NCBI GenBank assembly: GCA_002839995.1
Contig: PGZC01000007.1
Location: forward strand, 62,001 to 126,000
Direction: 5' to 3'
Source: Gammaproteobacteria bacterium HGW-Gammaproteobacteria-4
GTDB lineage: Bacteria; Pseudomonadota; Gammaproteobacteria; Xanthomonadales; Xanthomonadaceae
Length of the DNA stretch: 64,000 nucleotides
In this document: positions 49,853 through 59,644 of the stretch, in pieces
Position numbering within the stretch: position 1 is the first letter of the stretch
Layout: each line of letters starts with the position of its first letter
Position numbers and translations under genes: made by a program
The notes under the pieces: generated by a model
What the model saw: only the letters and a program-made list of their open reading frames with translations
The model's database searches: none
Told to the model about the DNA's origin: nothing

Positions 49853-51423
49853 ACCAGAGTGCGGGCGACTGGCCGGTCATTGAAAGCCAGTCCAATTTGC
49901 TGACCGTATTGCCGGTTGCGCTGGAAGAATCGCGGCGCCGCATGGTCATGATCGCCACGATTTTCACATTCCTTGCGTTATGCACGCTGGCGTTGGGGAT
50001 CGCGTTGCCCAAGCGATACTCGGCAACAACCAGCATTCTGGTCGAGCAGAGCAACATCATCGGGCCGCTGATGGAAGGGCGAGCGGTGCCGACTGGGGTG
50101 GTCAATCGCGCCAGTATCGCGCGTCAGGTCGCGTTCAGCCGCAAGGTCATGAACGAAATCCTCGAGGCCGGCGGTTGGCTTGCCGACAATCCGAGCGCGC
50201 TCGAAATCGAAAAGCAGATCGAACGGATTACCGATCGAACCGACATCTCCAATCCGCGCCCGAATCTCATCCAGATCAGCTACACCGACCCGGATCCGAA
50301 GCGCGCATTCACCGTCACCGAAAAGTTCGCCGAATTGATGATCAGCGAGAGTCTCGCCACCAAGGAACGCGAGAGCCGCGACGCCTATGAGTTCATCGAT
50401 TCGCAGGTGCGGCAATATCACGCAAAGTTGACCGAGGCGGAAGCGAATCTGGAAGCGTATCGCCGCAAGAACCCCGACGCCCGACCCGGCATCGATGCCG
50501 ATGTCAACGCGCGGATCGGTGAGCTGCGTCGGCAGATCGAATCTTCCCGGATGGAGTTGGCCGATCTGCAATCGCAGGACGCCTCGTTGCGTTCACAGTT
50601 ATCCGGCGAAAGCGAGATCTCGATGGTGCACACGCGTGCTGGTCAGTTCCGCGCGCGTTTGGCGGAATTGCAGAGCGAACGCGACAGTTTGCTGCTCGCC
50701 TATACCGACCAACACCCGGATGTCGTGCGCACCCAGCATCAGATTGCCGATCTGCAGGAAGAACTGCGCCGCGAGGAAGCGCGTGCGGAAACACGGCTGT
50801 CCGACGCGCCAACCGTGCTCGACGGCTCGGCGTCCTACAACCCGTTGTATGGCGAGTTGAAAAGCAAGCTTGCCGATATCGGCAGCCGCAGCGCAGCCGC
50901 CATGTCGCGCATCGCCACCGGCGAGAAGATGCTGGCGCAGGAAATCGAGCGTAGTGGCCGAATCGCCGCCTCGGAAAGCTCGTTGGCCGAACTCACCCGC
51001 GATTACGAGGTGAACCGCGACCTGTATCAGGACCTGCTCAAGCGCCGTGAAAACGCGCGGGTCTCGATGAATCTCGACGCCGAACGGCGCGGCCTGAGTT
51101 TCCGTATCCAGGAACCGGCAACAGTTCCGCTTCGTCCCAGCGGCTTGCGCCTGCTGCACGTTGCCAGTGCCGGGTTGGTATTCGCGGTAGCAGCGCCGCT
51201 GGCGCTGTTGTTGGGCCTGATCAAGCTCGATCCCAGGGTGCGTTCGTCGTTGCGCATCGAACGCGAGGCAGGGCTACCTGTGCTGGGAACAATTCCGTCG
51301 TACCGCACACGCGAGCAACGAACCCGCTCAACGCGCCGGTTTGCGGTTGCCGCCTTGCTGGTCGCCAGCGTACCACTCGCCTATTTCCTTGTGTTCGCTC
51401 TCAAATTGACGCACACGCTATGA
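49849..51423 (+). CDS. Polysaccharide chain-length determinant (Wzz/GumC-type)
   Basis: A 524-residue inner-membrane co-polymerase. A membrane helix near residues 34-54 and another at the C-terminus flank a Wzz domain and a long periplasmic coiled coil (ESRDAYEFIDSQVRQYHAKLTEAEANLEAYRRK, RARLAELQSERDSLLLAYTDQHPDV). The C-terminal proline-rich segment before the second helix is typical (EPATVPLRPSGLRLL). There is no fused kinase; the next gene holds a kinase-like partner. It overlaps both neighbours by ATGA. Confidence 0.9.
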   Translation: MNQSAGDWPVIESQSNLLTVLPVALEESRRRMVMIATIFTFLALCTLALGIALPKRYSATTSILVEQSNIIGPLMEGRAVPTGVVNRASIARQVAFSRKVMNEILEAGGWLADNPSALEIEKQIERITDRTDISNPRPNLIQISYTDPDPKRAFTVTEKFAELMISESLATKERESRDAYEFIDSQVRQYHAKLTEAEANLEAYRRKNPDARPGIDADVNARIGELRRQIESSRMELADLQSQDASLRSQLSGESEISMVHTRAGQFRARLAELQSERDSLLLAYTDQHPDVVRTQHQIADLQEELRREEARAETRLSDAPTVLDGSASYNPLYGELKSKLADIGSRSAAAMSRIATGEKMLAQEIERSGRIAASESSLAELTRDYEVNRDLYQDLLKRRENARVSMNLDAERRGLSFRIQEPATVPLRPSGLRLLHVASAGLVFAVAAPLALLLGLIKLDPRVRSSLRIEREAGLPVLGTIPSYRTREQRTRSTRRFAVAALLVASVPLAYFLVFALKLTHTL

Positions 51424-52160
51424 CCGATGAACCCGTAGTGCCTCGCGTGGCATCCGGACACCCGCACCTGCCGCCGGGGCGCTCCATCGCGCGCATGGAT
51501 CAATCGACTGCCCTGTCGTCGGTGCAGATGGATGCGCGTTCGCTAATTCACCGCAACAGCGACGCGAAGGCGGGCGTCGAGGCGTTTCGCGAGTTGCGCA
51601 CGCGACTGCTCACCATGGCAACCGGCAATTTCGTCACCCTGATTGCGTCGGTCAGCCGCGGCAGCGGCGGCAGCTTCGTCGCCCGCAACCTGGCCGCAGC
51701 AATGGCCTTTGACGAATCCAAAAGCGCCTTGCTGATCGATTGCGATTTGCGCCATCCCTCGCAACATCTCACCTTGCAAATCGAACCGGTGCACGGCGGT
51801 CTGATCGATTTGCTGGAGGCCGAACAGGCACAGATATCGGACGCGCTGTACCCGACCGGCGTGCCGCGCTTGCGTGTGCTTCCGGCCGGCAAGACCCGGG
51901 AAATCGGGGCCGAGTATTTTTCATCGGTACGCATGCGCTTGCTGATCGATTCGTTACGTAGCCGCTATCCGGATCGCTACATTTTCCTCGACGGTCCGCC
52001 GGTTCGCGGTGCGCCGGATGCGCGCATTCTCGCCGAGCTGGCAGACATCGTCGTACTGGTTGCCGGCTATGGTCGCGATACGCCAGCGTCCATTGCCCAG
52101 GCAGCAGCCAATTTCGATCCCGGCAAGTTTGCTGGCGTGGTGTTCAACGAAGGGGTGTGA
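51420..52160 (+). CDS. BY-kinase-like ATPase partner lacking the Walker A lysine
   Basis: A 246-residue ParA/MinD-fold protein in the position of a CpsD/Wzc-type tyrosine kinase. Walker A should read GxGKS but here is SVSRGSGGSFVARNL, with glycine in place of lysine; Walker A' (ALLIDCDLRHPSQH) and Walker B-like (YIFLDGPPVRGAPDA) are kept. There is no C-terminal tyrosine cluster. It may bind nucleotide without acting as a kinase, or serve as a structural partner of the chain-length protein. Family call by context and fold. Confidence 0.8.
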   Translation: MTDEPVVPRVASGHPHLPPGRSIARMDQSTALSSVQMDARSLIHRNSDAKAGVEAFRELRTRLLTMATGNFVTLIASVSRGSGGSFVARNLAAAMAFDESKSALLIDCDLRHPSQHLTLQIEPVHGGLIDLLEAEQAQISDALYPTGVPRLRVLPAGKTREIGAEYFSSVRMRLLIDSLRSRYPDRYIFLDGPPVRGAPDARILAELADIVVLVAGYGRDTPASIAQAAANFDPGKFAGVVFNEGV

Positions 52161-52162
52161 CC

Positions 52163-53485
52163 ATGCGACGAGTACTGACGCAACCATGCGACCAAAAGAC
52201 ATCAGGCGTGCTCACTTCGGCGTTGCTGCTGGCCATTGCGTCGCCCGTCGGCGCGGTGGATGTCGATTACCAGATCGGCCTGTCGGCGCTGAGCAGCAAC
52301 AACATCGCCTTGAGCGACACCGACACGGTGGACGAGACGGTGCTGTCGCCGAAGCTGCGGTTCGATATTTCGCAGGCTGGCTCGGCGTTGAACGTGAAGG
52401 CGCGTGGCGAATATCAGTACCTGGATTACCTGGACGATACGTTCAGCAACGAGTCGCGCACCGAATTTGCGGGGCAGCTGGAGTGGGCGCTGGCGCCGCA
52501 ACGGGTGCATTTCGTGATTGAGGACTATCTGAGCAGCCAGCCAACCGACGTGCTGACCGCATTCACTCCCGGCAATCAGCAGCAAGTCAACGTATTTACG
52601 GCGGGGCCACGATTCTTTGCACGCCTCGGCGACGCGACACGCGCGCAGGCGGAACTGCGCTACAGCAACACCTGGGCCGAGGAGACCAAGGAGTTCAATG
52701 GCGACCGCTATGGCGTGGCGGCGCGGCTATTGCGCGACATCGATCCGTCGCGACATGTCGGCATAAATGCCGAAGTCTCGCAAGTGAATTTCGATCGCGC
52801 GCAGTCGGTCGACCATGATCGCTTCGATGCGTTCGCTTCGTATGATGAAGAGCGCGATCGCATCACCATGGCCGTCGATCTTGGTTATTCCAGGCTCAAT
52901 CGCGACGACGGTCGATCCAACGACTCGGCGCCGTTGGTACGCGCCAGTCTGGAATGGGACATCGGCAGCCGCAGCACGTTGCGCACCAACATCGACTACG
53001 AATTTGCGGATGCAGCGGGAGACGTCGTGTCGCGTGCCAGTCTGATTGATGGTCCGATCGTCGCTACGCTGACCAATGCCGAACTGCTCGCCAATTCGGA
53101 AGTCTTTCGGCAAACGCGCGTTGCGGCCGGTTATGGCTATGCCGGTGAACGCTGGAATGTGCAGGTCAACCCCTACTATCAACGCATCAACTACCAGGAC
53201 ACGGTGACGCCGGATCAGACCAGCCGCGGCGGGGTCGTCTCGACCGATGTCCGGTTACGCCCGCGTCTGACTCTCGCGGCGCAGGTGGTTTATGAGCGTC
53301 GGCGCTTCGCCACACTGGATCGGCGTGTCGATCGCGATTATTCCGTGCAACTTGCCTTGTCGCAGGAGATCACGCGCCACTGGAGCGCACGAGTGGGCGT
53401 TCAGCGCCGCGAGCGCAACAGCGACGATCGCGTGCAGAGTTACAACGAAAACCAGATTTTCGTCGATGTGAGCTGGCGCAAATGA
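52163..53485 (+). CDS. Exported outer-membrane beta-barrel protein of the polysaccharide locus
   Basis: A 440-residue protein with a likely signal peptide (MRRVLTQPCDQ... to SPVGA) and many alternating-hydrophobic strands through to the end (YNENQIFVDVSWRK), as expected for an outer-membrane barrel of the type found beside exopolysaccharide export genes. Whether it is the export channel, a modifying enzyme platform or a structural partner is unknown. ATG at 52163 follows AGGGGTG; a GTG two codons earlier is less likely. It overlaps the next gene by ATGA. Confidence 0.75.
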   Translation: MRRVLTQPCDQKTSGVLTSALLLAIASPVGAVDVDYQIGLSALSSNNIALSDTDTVDETVLSPKLRFDISQAGSALNVKARGEYQYLDYLDDTFSNESRTEFAGQLEWALAPQRVHFVIEDYLSSQPTDVLTAFTPGNQQQVNVFTAGPRFFARLGDATRAQAELRYSNTWAEETKEFNGDRYGVAARLLRDIDPSRHVGINAEVSQVNFDRAQSVDHDRFDAFASYDEERDRITMAVDLGYSRLNRDDGRSNDSAPLVRASLEWDIGSRSTLRTNIDYEFADAAGDVVSRASLIDGPIVATLTNAELLANSEVFRQTRVAAGYGYAGERWNVQVNPYYQRINYQDTVTPDQTSRGGVVSTDVRLRPRLTLAAQVVYERRRFATLDRRVDRDYSVQLALSQEITRHWSARVGVQRRERNSDDRVQSYNENQIFVDVSWRK

Positions 53486-54309
53486 TTGCGATGCGCAGCG
53501 CGGATGTCGAACCGGCGCCGGTGGTTCGCGCGCGCCCGACGGTAGCGTTGATGTACCACGCGCTGTCCGGGGTTGATGCGCGTGGTCAGGATCCGCACTA
53601 CACGCTGAGCGAGGCGGCGTTCCGCGAGCATCTCGAGCAGATTGCATCGCACTCGGGTGGCGGCACCAGTGCCCGCGACTGGCTGGTCTCGAACAGTGGT
53701 GTGGGCGCGGTCATCACATTCGATGATGGCCACCTAAGCAACCATCGTGCCGCCTTGCCGGCGCTGTGCGAGTTCGGCATGCGCGCGGATTTCTTTGTCA
53801 ACCCTGCTACCGTCGGCCGCCCCGGATTTGTCGATTGGGCGGACTTGCGCGAAATGTCGGCATCCGGCATGTCGATCCAGTCGCATGGTTACGACCATCG
53901 GTTTCTCACCGACCTTTCGACCAGGCATCTGCGTGAAGCACTGTATGCGGCACGCCTGGAAATCGAGGATCGCGTCGGCACGCCGGTAAGTCTGTTGGCG
54001 CCGCCAGGAGGGCGCGTTCCGAGGAATCTGGAGTCGATCGCGCAAGAGTGCGGCTATTCGCGGGTATTCGCTTCGCATCCTGGGCGGCTGCGCGCGGGCG
54101 AAACGCGCACGATCCTTCCTCGTCTTGCGGTCACGGCGACATGCGACTCGGCGACGATCTCGCGGTGGCTCAATGGCAAGCGTTCCGCCTTGCTCCGGCT
54201 GCAACTGCGCTATCACGCGTTGGCGGCTGCCAAGCGCGCATTTGGCAACGCGCTATATGAGCGTACCCGTGCGCGCATGTTGTCGGACCACGGCGGTACG
54301 AGCGAATGA
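53482..54309 (+). CDS. Polysaccharide deacetylase (NodB-type)
   Basis: A 275-residue carbohydrate esterase 4. The NodB motif 1 is ITFDDGH with two catalytic aspartates; motif 2 is MSIQSHGYDHRFLT with the zinc histidines; APPGGR is motif 3. No signal peptide is seen, so it might act in the cytoplasm or by another route. It would remove acetyl groups from an amino-sugar unit of the polymer. It overlaps genes on both sides by ATGA. Confidence 0.88.
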   Translation: MIAMRSADVEPAPVVRARPTVALMYHALSGVDARGQDPHYTLSEAAFREHLEQIASHSGGGTSARDWLVSNSGVGAVITFDDGHLSNHRAALPALCEFGMRADFFVNPATVGRPGFVDWADLREMSASGMSIQSHGYDHRFLTDLSTRHLREALYAARLEIEDRVGTPVSLLAPPGGRVPRNLESIAQECGYSRVFASHPGRLRAGETRTILPRLAVTATCDSATISRWLNGKRSALLRLQLRYHALAAAKRAFGNALYERTRARMLSDHGGTSE

Positions 54310-55451
54310 CGGGGATATTCTGGACATCGTTGCTGCTCGCCGTTTTTGCCTACGCGGGTTATCCGTTGATGATGGCGTGCCTGGCATGGCTGCGCCCGCT
54401 GCCGGTACAGCGGCGCAACATCACGCCGGGCATCGATGTGTTGCTGGTGGTGCACGACGGGGCATCGTGGGTGCTTGCCAAGCAAGCCAACCTGTTGGTG
54501 CTGGACTACCCGAGCGCGCAGTTGCGCATCAATATCGTATGCGATGGCTGTAGCGACAACACCGAGGCGCTGTTGCGCGCCAACAGCGACCCGCGTGTGC
54601 GCGTATTTGCATACCCCGACCGGCGCGGCAAATCCGCGTGCATCGGCGATGTGCTGCCTGCTCTGGATCGCGAACTGGTGCTGTTTACCGATGTGCGCCA
54701 ACGCCTCGATGCCGGTGCCGCGCGCGCGCTGGCGGCGGTCTTCGCCGATCCATCGGTAGGCGCTGCGAGCGGCGAGCTGATGTTGGAGGAAGCACACGGT
54801 TTCGGCAAGGGGATCGATGCGTATTGGCGTTATGAAAAGCTGATCCGCCGCGTCGAATCTGCGAGCGGATCGCTGGTGGGGGTAACCGGAGCGCTGTACG
54901 CGGCGCGACGGGCCGCCTTGCCGCCGGTACCACGCGGCCTGATTCTGGACGACATGTGGATCCCGTTGCGCATCGCGGGCAGCGGGTTGCGGGTAGTGTT
55001 CGTGCCGGACGCACGCGCGTTCGATCCGGCAGCGATCGACGCCCAATCCGAACAACATCGCAAGCGGCGGACGTTGGCAGGGAATTTCCAGTTGCTGCAT
55101 TGGTGGCCGCAACTGGCCTTGCCTGGCGCACATCCTTTGGCGTTGCGCCTTTGGGGACACAAATGGCTGCGCTTGCTCGCGCCCTGGCTGTTGTTGATGG
55201 CATTTGTCAGCAACGCGATGCTGGCGTTTGCCAGCCCTGTGTACGCGTTGCTGTTTGCCGGTCAGGCGTGCGGTTATGCATTGGTTGTGGTGGGACGCGG
55301 GTTTCCGGCAAGCATGGCGCTGGCGCCGGTACGACTGGCCAGCGCGTTTTTCAGCCTCAATCTCAGTGCGGCACGAGCGTTGATCGATTATCTGGGTAAT
55401 CGCGACGGCCATCTGTGGCCGGTCGCCCGGTTGGAAAAGACGCTGCAATGA
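54306..55451 (+). CDS. Family 2 glycosyltransferase, membrane-bound
   Basis: A 381-residue GT2 enzyme with one N-terminal membrane helix and two or more C-terminal ones (about residues 290-360). The nucleotide-binding part starts IDVLLVVHDGASWVLAKQANLL and INIVCDGCSDNT; the acidic motif is LFTDVRQRLD, and EKLIRRVESASGSLVGVTGALYAARR belongs to the acceptor region. Linkage is unknown. It overlaps both neighbours by four bases. Confidence 0.88.
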   Translation: MTGIFWTSLLLAVFAYAGYPLMMACLAWLRPLPVQRRNITPGIDVLLVVHDGASWVLAKQANLLVLDYPSAQLRINIVCDGCSDNTEALLRANSDPRVRVFAYPDRRGKSACIGDVLPALDRELVLFTDVRQRLDAGAARALAAVFADPSVGAASGELMLEEAHGFGKGIDAYWRYEKLIRRVESASGSLVGVTGALYAARRAALPPVPRGLILDDMWIPLRIAGSGLRVVFVPDARAFDPAAIDAQSEQHRKRRTLAGNFQLLHWWPQLALPGAHPLALRLWGHKWLRLLAPWLLLMAFVSNAMLAFASPVYALLFAGQACGYALVVVGRGFPASMALAPVRLASAFFSLNLSAARALIDYLGNRDGHLWPVARLEKTLQ

Positions 55452-56680
55452 CGAACAAGCCGCCCATTGAACGTGTCCTGTATGTCGTTTCGTTGTTTCC
55501 GTGCTGGTCGGAAACGTTCATCGTGCGCGAAATCCAGACGTTGATCGCCGATGGCGTGGATGTCCGCATCCTGTCGCTGAAACCGCCATCGGAAAAGCTG
55601 GTGCAAGTCGATGCCAAGGCCTTGTCCGCACGCGCGCACTATCCCGAGCTGGGGTTGCGCGGCATGATCGCCACGCTGGCGACCGTCGTGCGTCATCCGT
55701 TGATGTCGTTGACGTGCCTCGCTGCAATTGTTGCCGATATGTGGCGCACGCCCACCATCCTGTTGAAGTCGCTGGTGTCGCTGTCGAGGGGCTTGCAGCA
55801 AGTGCGTTGGCTGGCCGAATTCGATCCGCAATTGATCCATGCCCATTGGGCGACCTACCCGTCCACCGTGGCCTGGTCGTTGGCCCGCATCACCGGCCGA
55901 CGCTTCAGTTTTACCTGTCATGCCCACGATATCTTTCTGGATCATCAATTGTTGGCGCGCAAGGTGGAAGAAGCCGCACTTGCGGTAACCATTTCACGGT
56001 TCAATATCGATTGGCTGACGCAGCGCGTCAGCGAGCAGGCTTCCATGCGATTCGCCGTGGTTCATTGCGGTGTGGACTTGCGGCGTACCGACTGCGAACT
56101 GGACGGGCGCAGCGATCGCCATATCGTTGCGGTTGGCCGGCTCGATCCGATCAAGGGATTCGATGTGCTGGTCGATGCGTTGCGCCAGCTGAACGAACGC
56201 AACATCGAGTTTCGTTGCACGGTAATTGGCGAAGGCCCGCTGCGGTCGGCGCTGGAAGCGCAAACGCGTGCTCACGGCCTCGATGGGCGCATCGAGTGGG
56301 TCGGAGCGCTGCCGCAGGAAGCCGTACAGGCTGCGCTGCGTGATGCCGCCATTTTTGCCCTGCCCTGCCAGGTTGCGGCGGATGGCAACCGCGATGGCAT
56401 CCCGGTGGCACTGATGGAAGCCATGGCCAGCGGCTGCGCGGTGGTCACCACCGCGGTATCGGGCATTCCCGAGCTGGTCGAAGACGACGTCAATGGCCTG
56501 GTCGTCGCCGAGCGCGATGCTGCGGGATTGGCTGACGCGTTGCAGCGCTTGCTCGGCGATTCTCCGTTGCGCCGACGATTGGCGATGGCAGCGCGGGCAC
56601 GCGTGGAGCGCGAGTTCGATGCACAGGCCGAGGCGCGCAGGTTGCGGCAGCTGATGAGTGAGGCTGTCAATGAACGCTAG
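55448..56680 (+). CDS. Family 4 glycosyltransferase
   Basis: A 410-residue GT-B enzyme. The N-terminal half includes FPCWSETFIVREIQTL and HAHWATYPSTVAWSL; the C-terminal half carries VGRLDPIKGFDVLVDAL and the donor motif DGIPVALMEAMASGCAVVTT with the E-x7-E glutamates. Donor sugar unknown. It overlaps genes on both sides. Confidence 0.9.
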   Translation: MTNKPPIERVLYVVSLFPCWSETFIVREIQTLIADGVDVRILSLKPPSEKLVQVDAKALSARAHYPELGLRGMIATLATVVRHPLMSLTCLAAIVADMWRTPTILLKSLVSLSRGLQQVRWLAEFDPQLIHAHWATYPSTVAWSLARITGRRFSFTCHAHDIFLDHQLLARKVEEAALAVTISRFNIDWLTQRVSEQASMRFAVVHCGVDLRRTDCELDGRSDRHIVAVGRLDPIKGFDVLVDALRQLNERNIEFRCTVIGEGPLRSALEAQTRAHGLDGRIEWVGALPQEAVQAALRDAAIFALPCQVAADGNRDGIPVALMEAMASGCAVVTTAVSGIPELVEDDVNGLVVAERDAAGLADALQRLLGDSPLRRRLAMAARARVEREFDAQAEARRLRQLMSEAVNER

Positions 56681-57836
56681 ACGCCTGCTCGTGGTGATCG
56701 ACGAAATGGAGGTTGGCGGCAGTCAGCGCCAGGTGGTGCATCTGCTCACCAATCTCGACCGCAGCTACTGGACACCCGAACTGGTGTATTTCCGCGAGCA
56801 CTCGTTCCTGATCGACAAGCTCGAACACGCTGGCGTGAAGGTTCACCATATTCCAAAGCGCGGTCGGTTCGATCTTGGGTTCTTCCTCACACTGGCACGT
56901 GTGTTGCGAGGCGGACGCTACGACATCGTTCATGCGTTTTCCTTGACCGCCGAGTTGTGGACGCTTCTGGCCTTGTGGTTGATGCGCCAACCGCCGCCGT
57001 TTGTCGGATCGATTCGCGGGCTGTACCTGCGTCAATCGAAGGCGTTCTGGTGGGTCAAACGGTTTGTGTTGTCGCGCAGCGCAGCGATCATTTCCAACTC
57101 GGCAGCCGGCGCCGACGTGGCCGAACGCCTGGCTGGCAATGTACGCGTTGCAATCGACGTGATCGGCAATGGGGTGCCGATACCGGAACGCATTTCGGCC
57201 GACGCTCGTAACGCCCTGCGTGCGCGGATCGCTGTTCCGGAAGATCGCGTCTGCGCCTTGTTTGTCGGCAGGCTGGTCGAGCAAAAAAATGTCCGCTGCC
57301 TGCTCGATGCCATGGCCGCCTTGCCAGTCGCGAAGCGGCCCTGGCTGGTGCTGGCGGGCGATGGCCCGTTGCGAGCCGGTTTGGCGGCACATGCAGAGGC
57401 GATCGGCGTTCACGCGCAAGTGGCATTTCTTGGCGAGCGCGGCGATGCTACGGCGTTGATGCAGGCAGCCGACTTTTTGATCCTGCCGTCGCACGAGGAG
57501 GGCCTGTCCAACGCACTGCTCGAAGCGATGGCCGCCGGCTGCCCGGTTATCGCGTCGGCAGTGGGCGGCAATCCCGAGTTGATCGAACACGAGCAAACCG
57601 GTTTGTTGTTTCCTGACGACGATCGCGCGGCATTGGCGATGTGCATGTCGCGCCTGGTCGGCGATTCCGAGTTGCGCCAGAAGCTGTCCCGGCAAGCGCG
57701 TGCCCATGCCGAGCGTCAGCACTCGATTTCCGCGCTGGTCGCTGCTACGCAATCGGTATACGCGCGTTGCATCGAAAGCGCCACGGTGCGCGCGCTGCCG
57801 CAGCGCCAAGCCCTCGACTCTTCACGACACACATGA
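56670..57836 (+). CDS. Family 4 glycosyltransferase
   Basis: A 388-residue GT-B enzyme, starting MNARRLLVVIDEMEVGGSQRQ (ATG at 56670; a GTG at 56658 is possible). The C-terminal part has FVGRLVEQKNVRCLLDAM and SHEEGLSNALLEAMAAGCPVIAS with the donor-binding glutamates. It overlaps the previous gene by eleven bases and the next by ATGA. Sugar specificity is unknown. Confidence 0.9.
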   Translation: MNARRLLVVIDEMEVGGSQRQVVHLLTNLDRSYWTPELVYFREHSFLIDKLEHAGVKVHHIPKRGRFDLGFFLTLARVLRGGRYDIVHAFSLTAELWTLLALWLMRQPPPFVGSIRGLYLRQSKAFWWVKRFVLSRSAAIISNSAAGADVAERLAGNVRVAIDVIGNGVPIPERISADARNALRARIAVPEDRVCALFVGRLVEQKNVRCLLDAMAALPVAKRPWLVLAGDGPLRAGLAAHAEAIGVHAQVAFLGERGDATALMQAADFLILPSHEEGLSNALLEAMAAGCPVIASAVGGNPELIEHEQTGLLFPDDDRAALAMCMSRLVGDSELRQKLSRQARAHAERQHSISALVAATQSVYARCIESATVRALPQRQALDSSRHT

Positions 57837-59644
57837 CCGCCAAGCCCATATCCTGTTCGCCCAGTGTCACCGGCGATTTCGTTCTCGCATCGGGGCCCGA
57901 CGCATGCGCGTGGTTACGCGGCATGCCTGGCATGCAGGTGGTCGATGACGCGTCTGGCGCGCCGACGCTTGCCTTGCGCGGCGCGGTGCTTCCGCAGCGG
58001 CTGGATGACGGCCGCCGCTGGTTGGCATTGGCCGACCTGATCGAGGGCGATCTGTCTGCCGGCGCCCGCCACGCCGACGCGGCGCATATCGTGCAGCGCA
58101 ACTGGCGCGGACGATTCGCGCAGGTGGTGTGGGATCCGCATGGCGCTGCGATGACGGCTTTTACCGATCATTACGGTTCGTTGCCGTTGTACTGGTACCG
58201 CGACGGCGCGCATTTCGCCATTGCCAGCGATCTTCGCCTGCTTCTGGGAGCACCGGGATGCCGCCGCGAGCCCGATCTGGAGGCGATTTACCACTACCTC
58301 AATTTTGCCGCGATTCCTGCGCCGCTCACGATCTGTCGCCAGATCCGCCGCGTCGAGCCCGGTACGCGTCTGTGCTGGCGCGACGGTGCGTTGCAATGCG
58401 ATCGCTATTACCTGCCCGAATATCCGGAGGATCTGCGCGGCACACGCGACGCACTGTGTTCGCAACTGCGCGATCAAATCGTCAGCAGCGTGCATGCGTA
58501 TCGCCCAAGCGGTAACGACGGGTGGGGCTGCTTTCTCAGCGGCGGAACCGATAGCAGCAGCATCGTCAGCATCCTGAAGCGGCAGTATCCCGATCAACCG
58601 GTGAGCAGCTGTTCGATAGGATTCGCGGAGGCGGGTTACGACGAAATGGCGTTCGCCCGACTGGCCGCGGAAGCCTGTGGGGCGCAGCCGCACTTCGACA
58701 CGGTAGACCGTGGTCGGGCATTGCAGTTGCTGGATACGGTGCTGGATGCGTACGACCAGCCGTTCGGTAACGCATCAGCGATCCCCACCCTCGCCTGCGC
58801 GCAATTGGGGAAGAGCCTCGGCATGACTTGCATGCTGGCTGGCGACGGTGGCGACGAGATTTTTGGCGGAAACCAACGCTATGCCAAGGACAAGGTAATG
58901 GCCGCGTTTTACCAATTACCCGGAGCGATCAAGTCGCTGGCGCGCGGCGCGACGGGCCTTGTCGCGGGCGGCAGCAATCACCTGCTCAACCGCATTTACA
59001 ATTTCACCAAGCGTGCATCGCTGCCCAACCCCGATCGCTTCTATTCGGACGATGCATTCGCCTCGGATTTTTACGACACGCTGCTTAGCGATGGGTTTCG
59101 TGCGAAAGTGCGACGCGACGCCTCGTTGGCGTTCATGCGTGCGCGCTTCGATGAGGGCGAGCCTGCGGCCGAGCTGCATCGGATCATGCGCCTGGATCTG
59201 GCGATGGCGATCGCGCAGAACGATCTGGTCAAGGTCAACGGCGCCTGCAAATACCATCACGTCGGTGTACGTTTTCCGTATCTCGATCGGGCCCTGGTGG
59301 ATTACACCGGACGTTTGCGACCGGAACACAAGGTGCGTGGCCTGAACAAACGCGATCTGTTCAAGCAAGCGATGACCGGCATTTTGCCGACGGCAATACT
59401 GAAAAAGCCAAAGCAGGGATTCGGCCTGCCGGTGGCGGTGTGGCTGAAGGACGATCCGGCGATGCAGGCGCAGGTGCGCTCGGTGCTGATGGACGAACGT
59501 ACCCGGGCGCGCGGCTGGATCCGACCGGAATTCGTCGCGGAACTGATCGATCGACACATGGCCGGCGGCTGGGATTATTCAGCCCAGATATGGCAGTTGC
59601 TGGTGCTGGAACTGTGGTTGCGGAGATATATGGATGTTGACTGA
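57833..59644 (+). CDS. Asparagine-synthase-like protein lacking the glutaminase cysteine
   Basis: A 603-residue homologue of asparagine synthetase B. The synthetase part has the ATP-pyrophosphatase loop FLSGGTDSSSIVS, LAGDGGDEIFGG and KKPKQGFGLPVAVWL, all intact. The N-terminal amidotransferase fold is present (FTDHYGSLPLYWY) but the protein begins MTAKPIS instead of MCGI, so the nucleophilic Cys2 is absent and glutamine cannot serve as ammonia source in the usual way. It may use free ammonia or ligate another amine. It is one of two such genes in the locus. Confidence 0.88.
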   Translation: MTAKPISCSPSVTGDFVLASGPDACAWLRGMPGMQVVDDASGAPTLALRGAVLPQRLDDGRRWLALADLIEGDLSAGARHADAAHIVQRNWRGRFAQVVWDPHGAAMTAFTDHYGSLPLYWYRDGAHFAIASDLRLLLGAPGCRREPDLEAIYHYLNFAAIPAPLTICRQIRRVEPGTRLCWRDGALQCDRYYLPEYPEDLRGTRDALCSQLRDQIVSSVHAYRPSGNDGWGCFLSGGTDSSSIVSILKRQYPDQPVSSCSIGFAEAGYDEMAFARLAAEACGAQPHFDTVDRGRALQLLDTVLDAYDQPFGNASAIPTLACAQLGKSLGMTCMLAGDGGDEIFGGNQRYAKDKVMAAFYQLPGAIKSLARGATGLVAGGSNHLLNRIYNFTKRASLPNPDRFYSDDAFASDFYDTLLSDGFRAKVRRDASLAFMRARFDEGEPAAELHRIMRLDLAMAIAQNDLVKVNGACKYHHVGVRFPYLDRALVDYTGRLRPEHKVRGLNKRDLFKQAMTGILPTAILKKPKQGFGLPVAVWLKDDPAMQAQVRSVLMDERTRARGWIRPEFVAELIDRHMAGGWDYSAQIWQLLVLELWLRRYMDVD

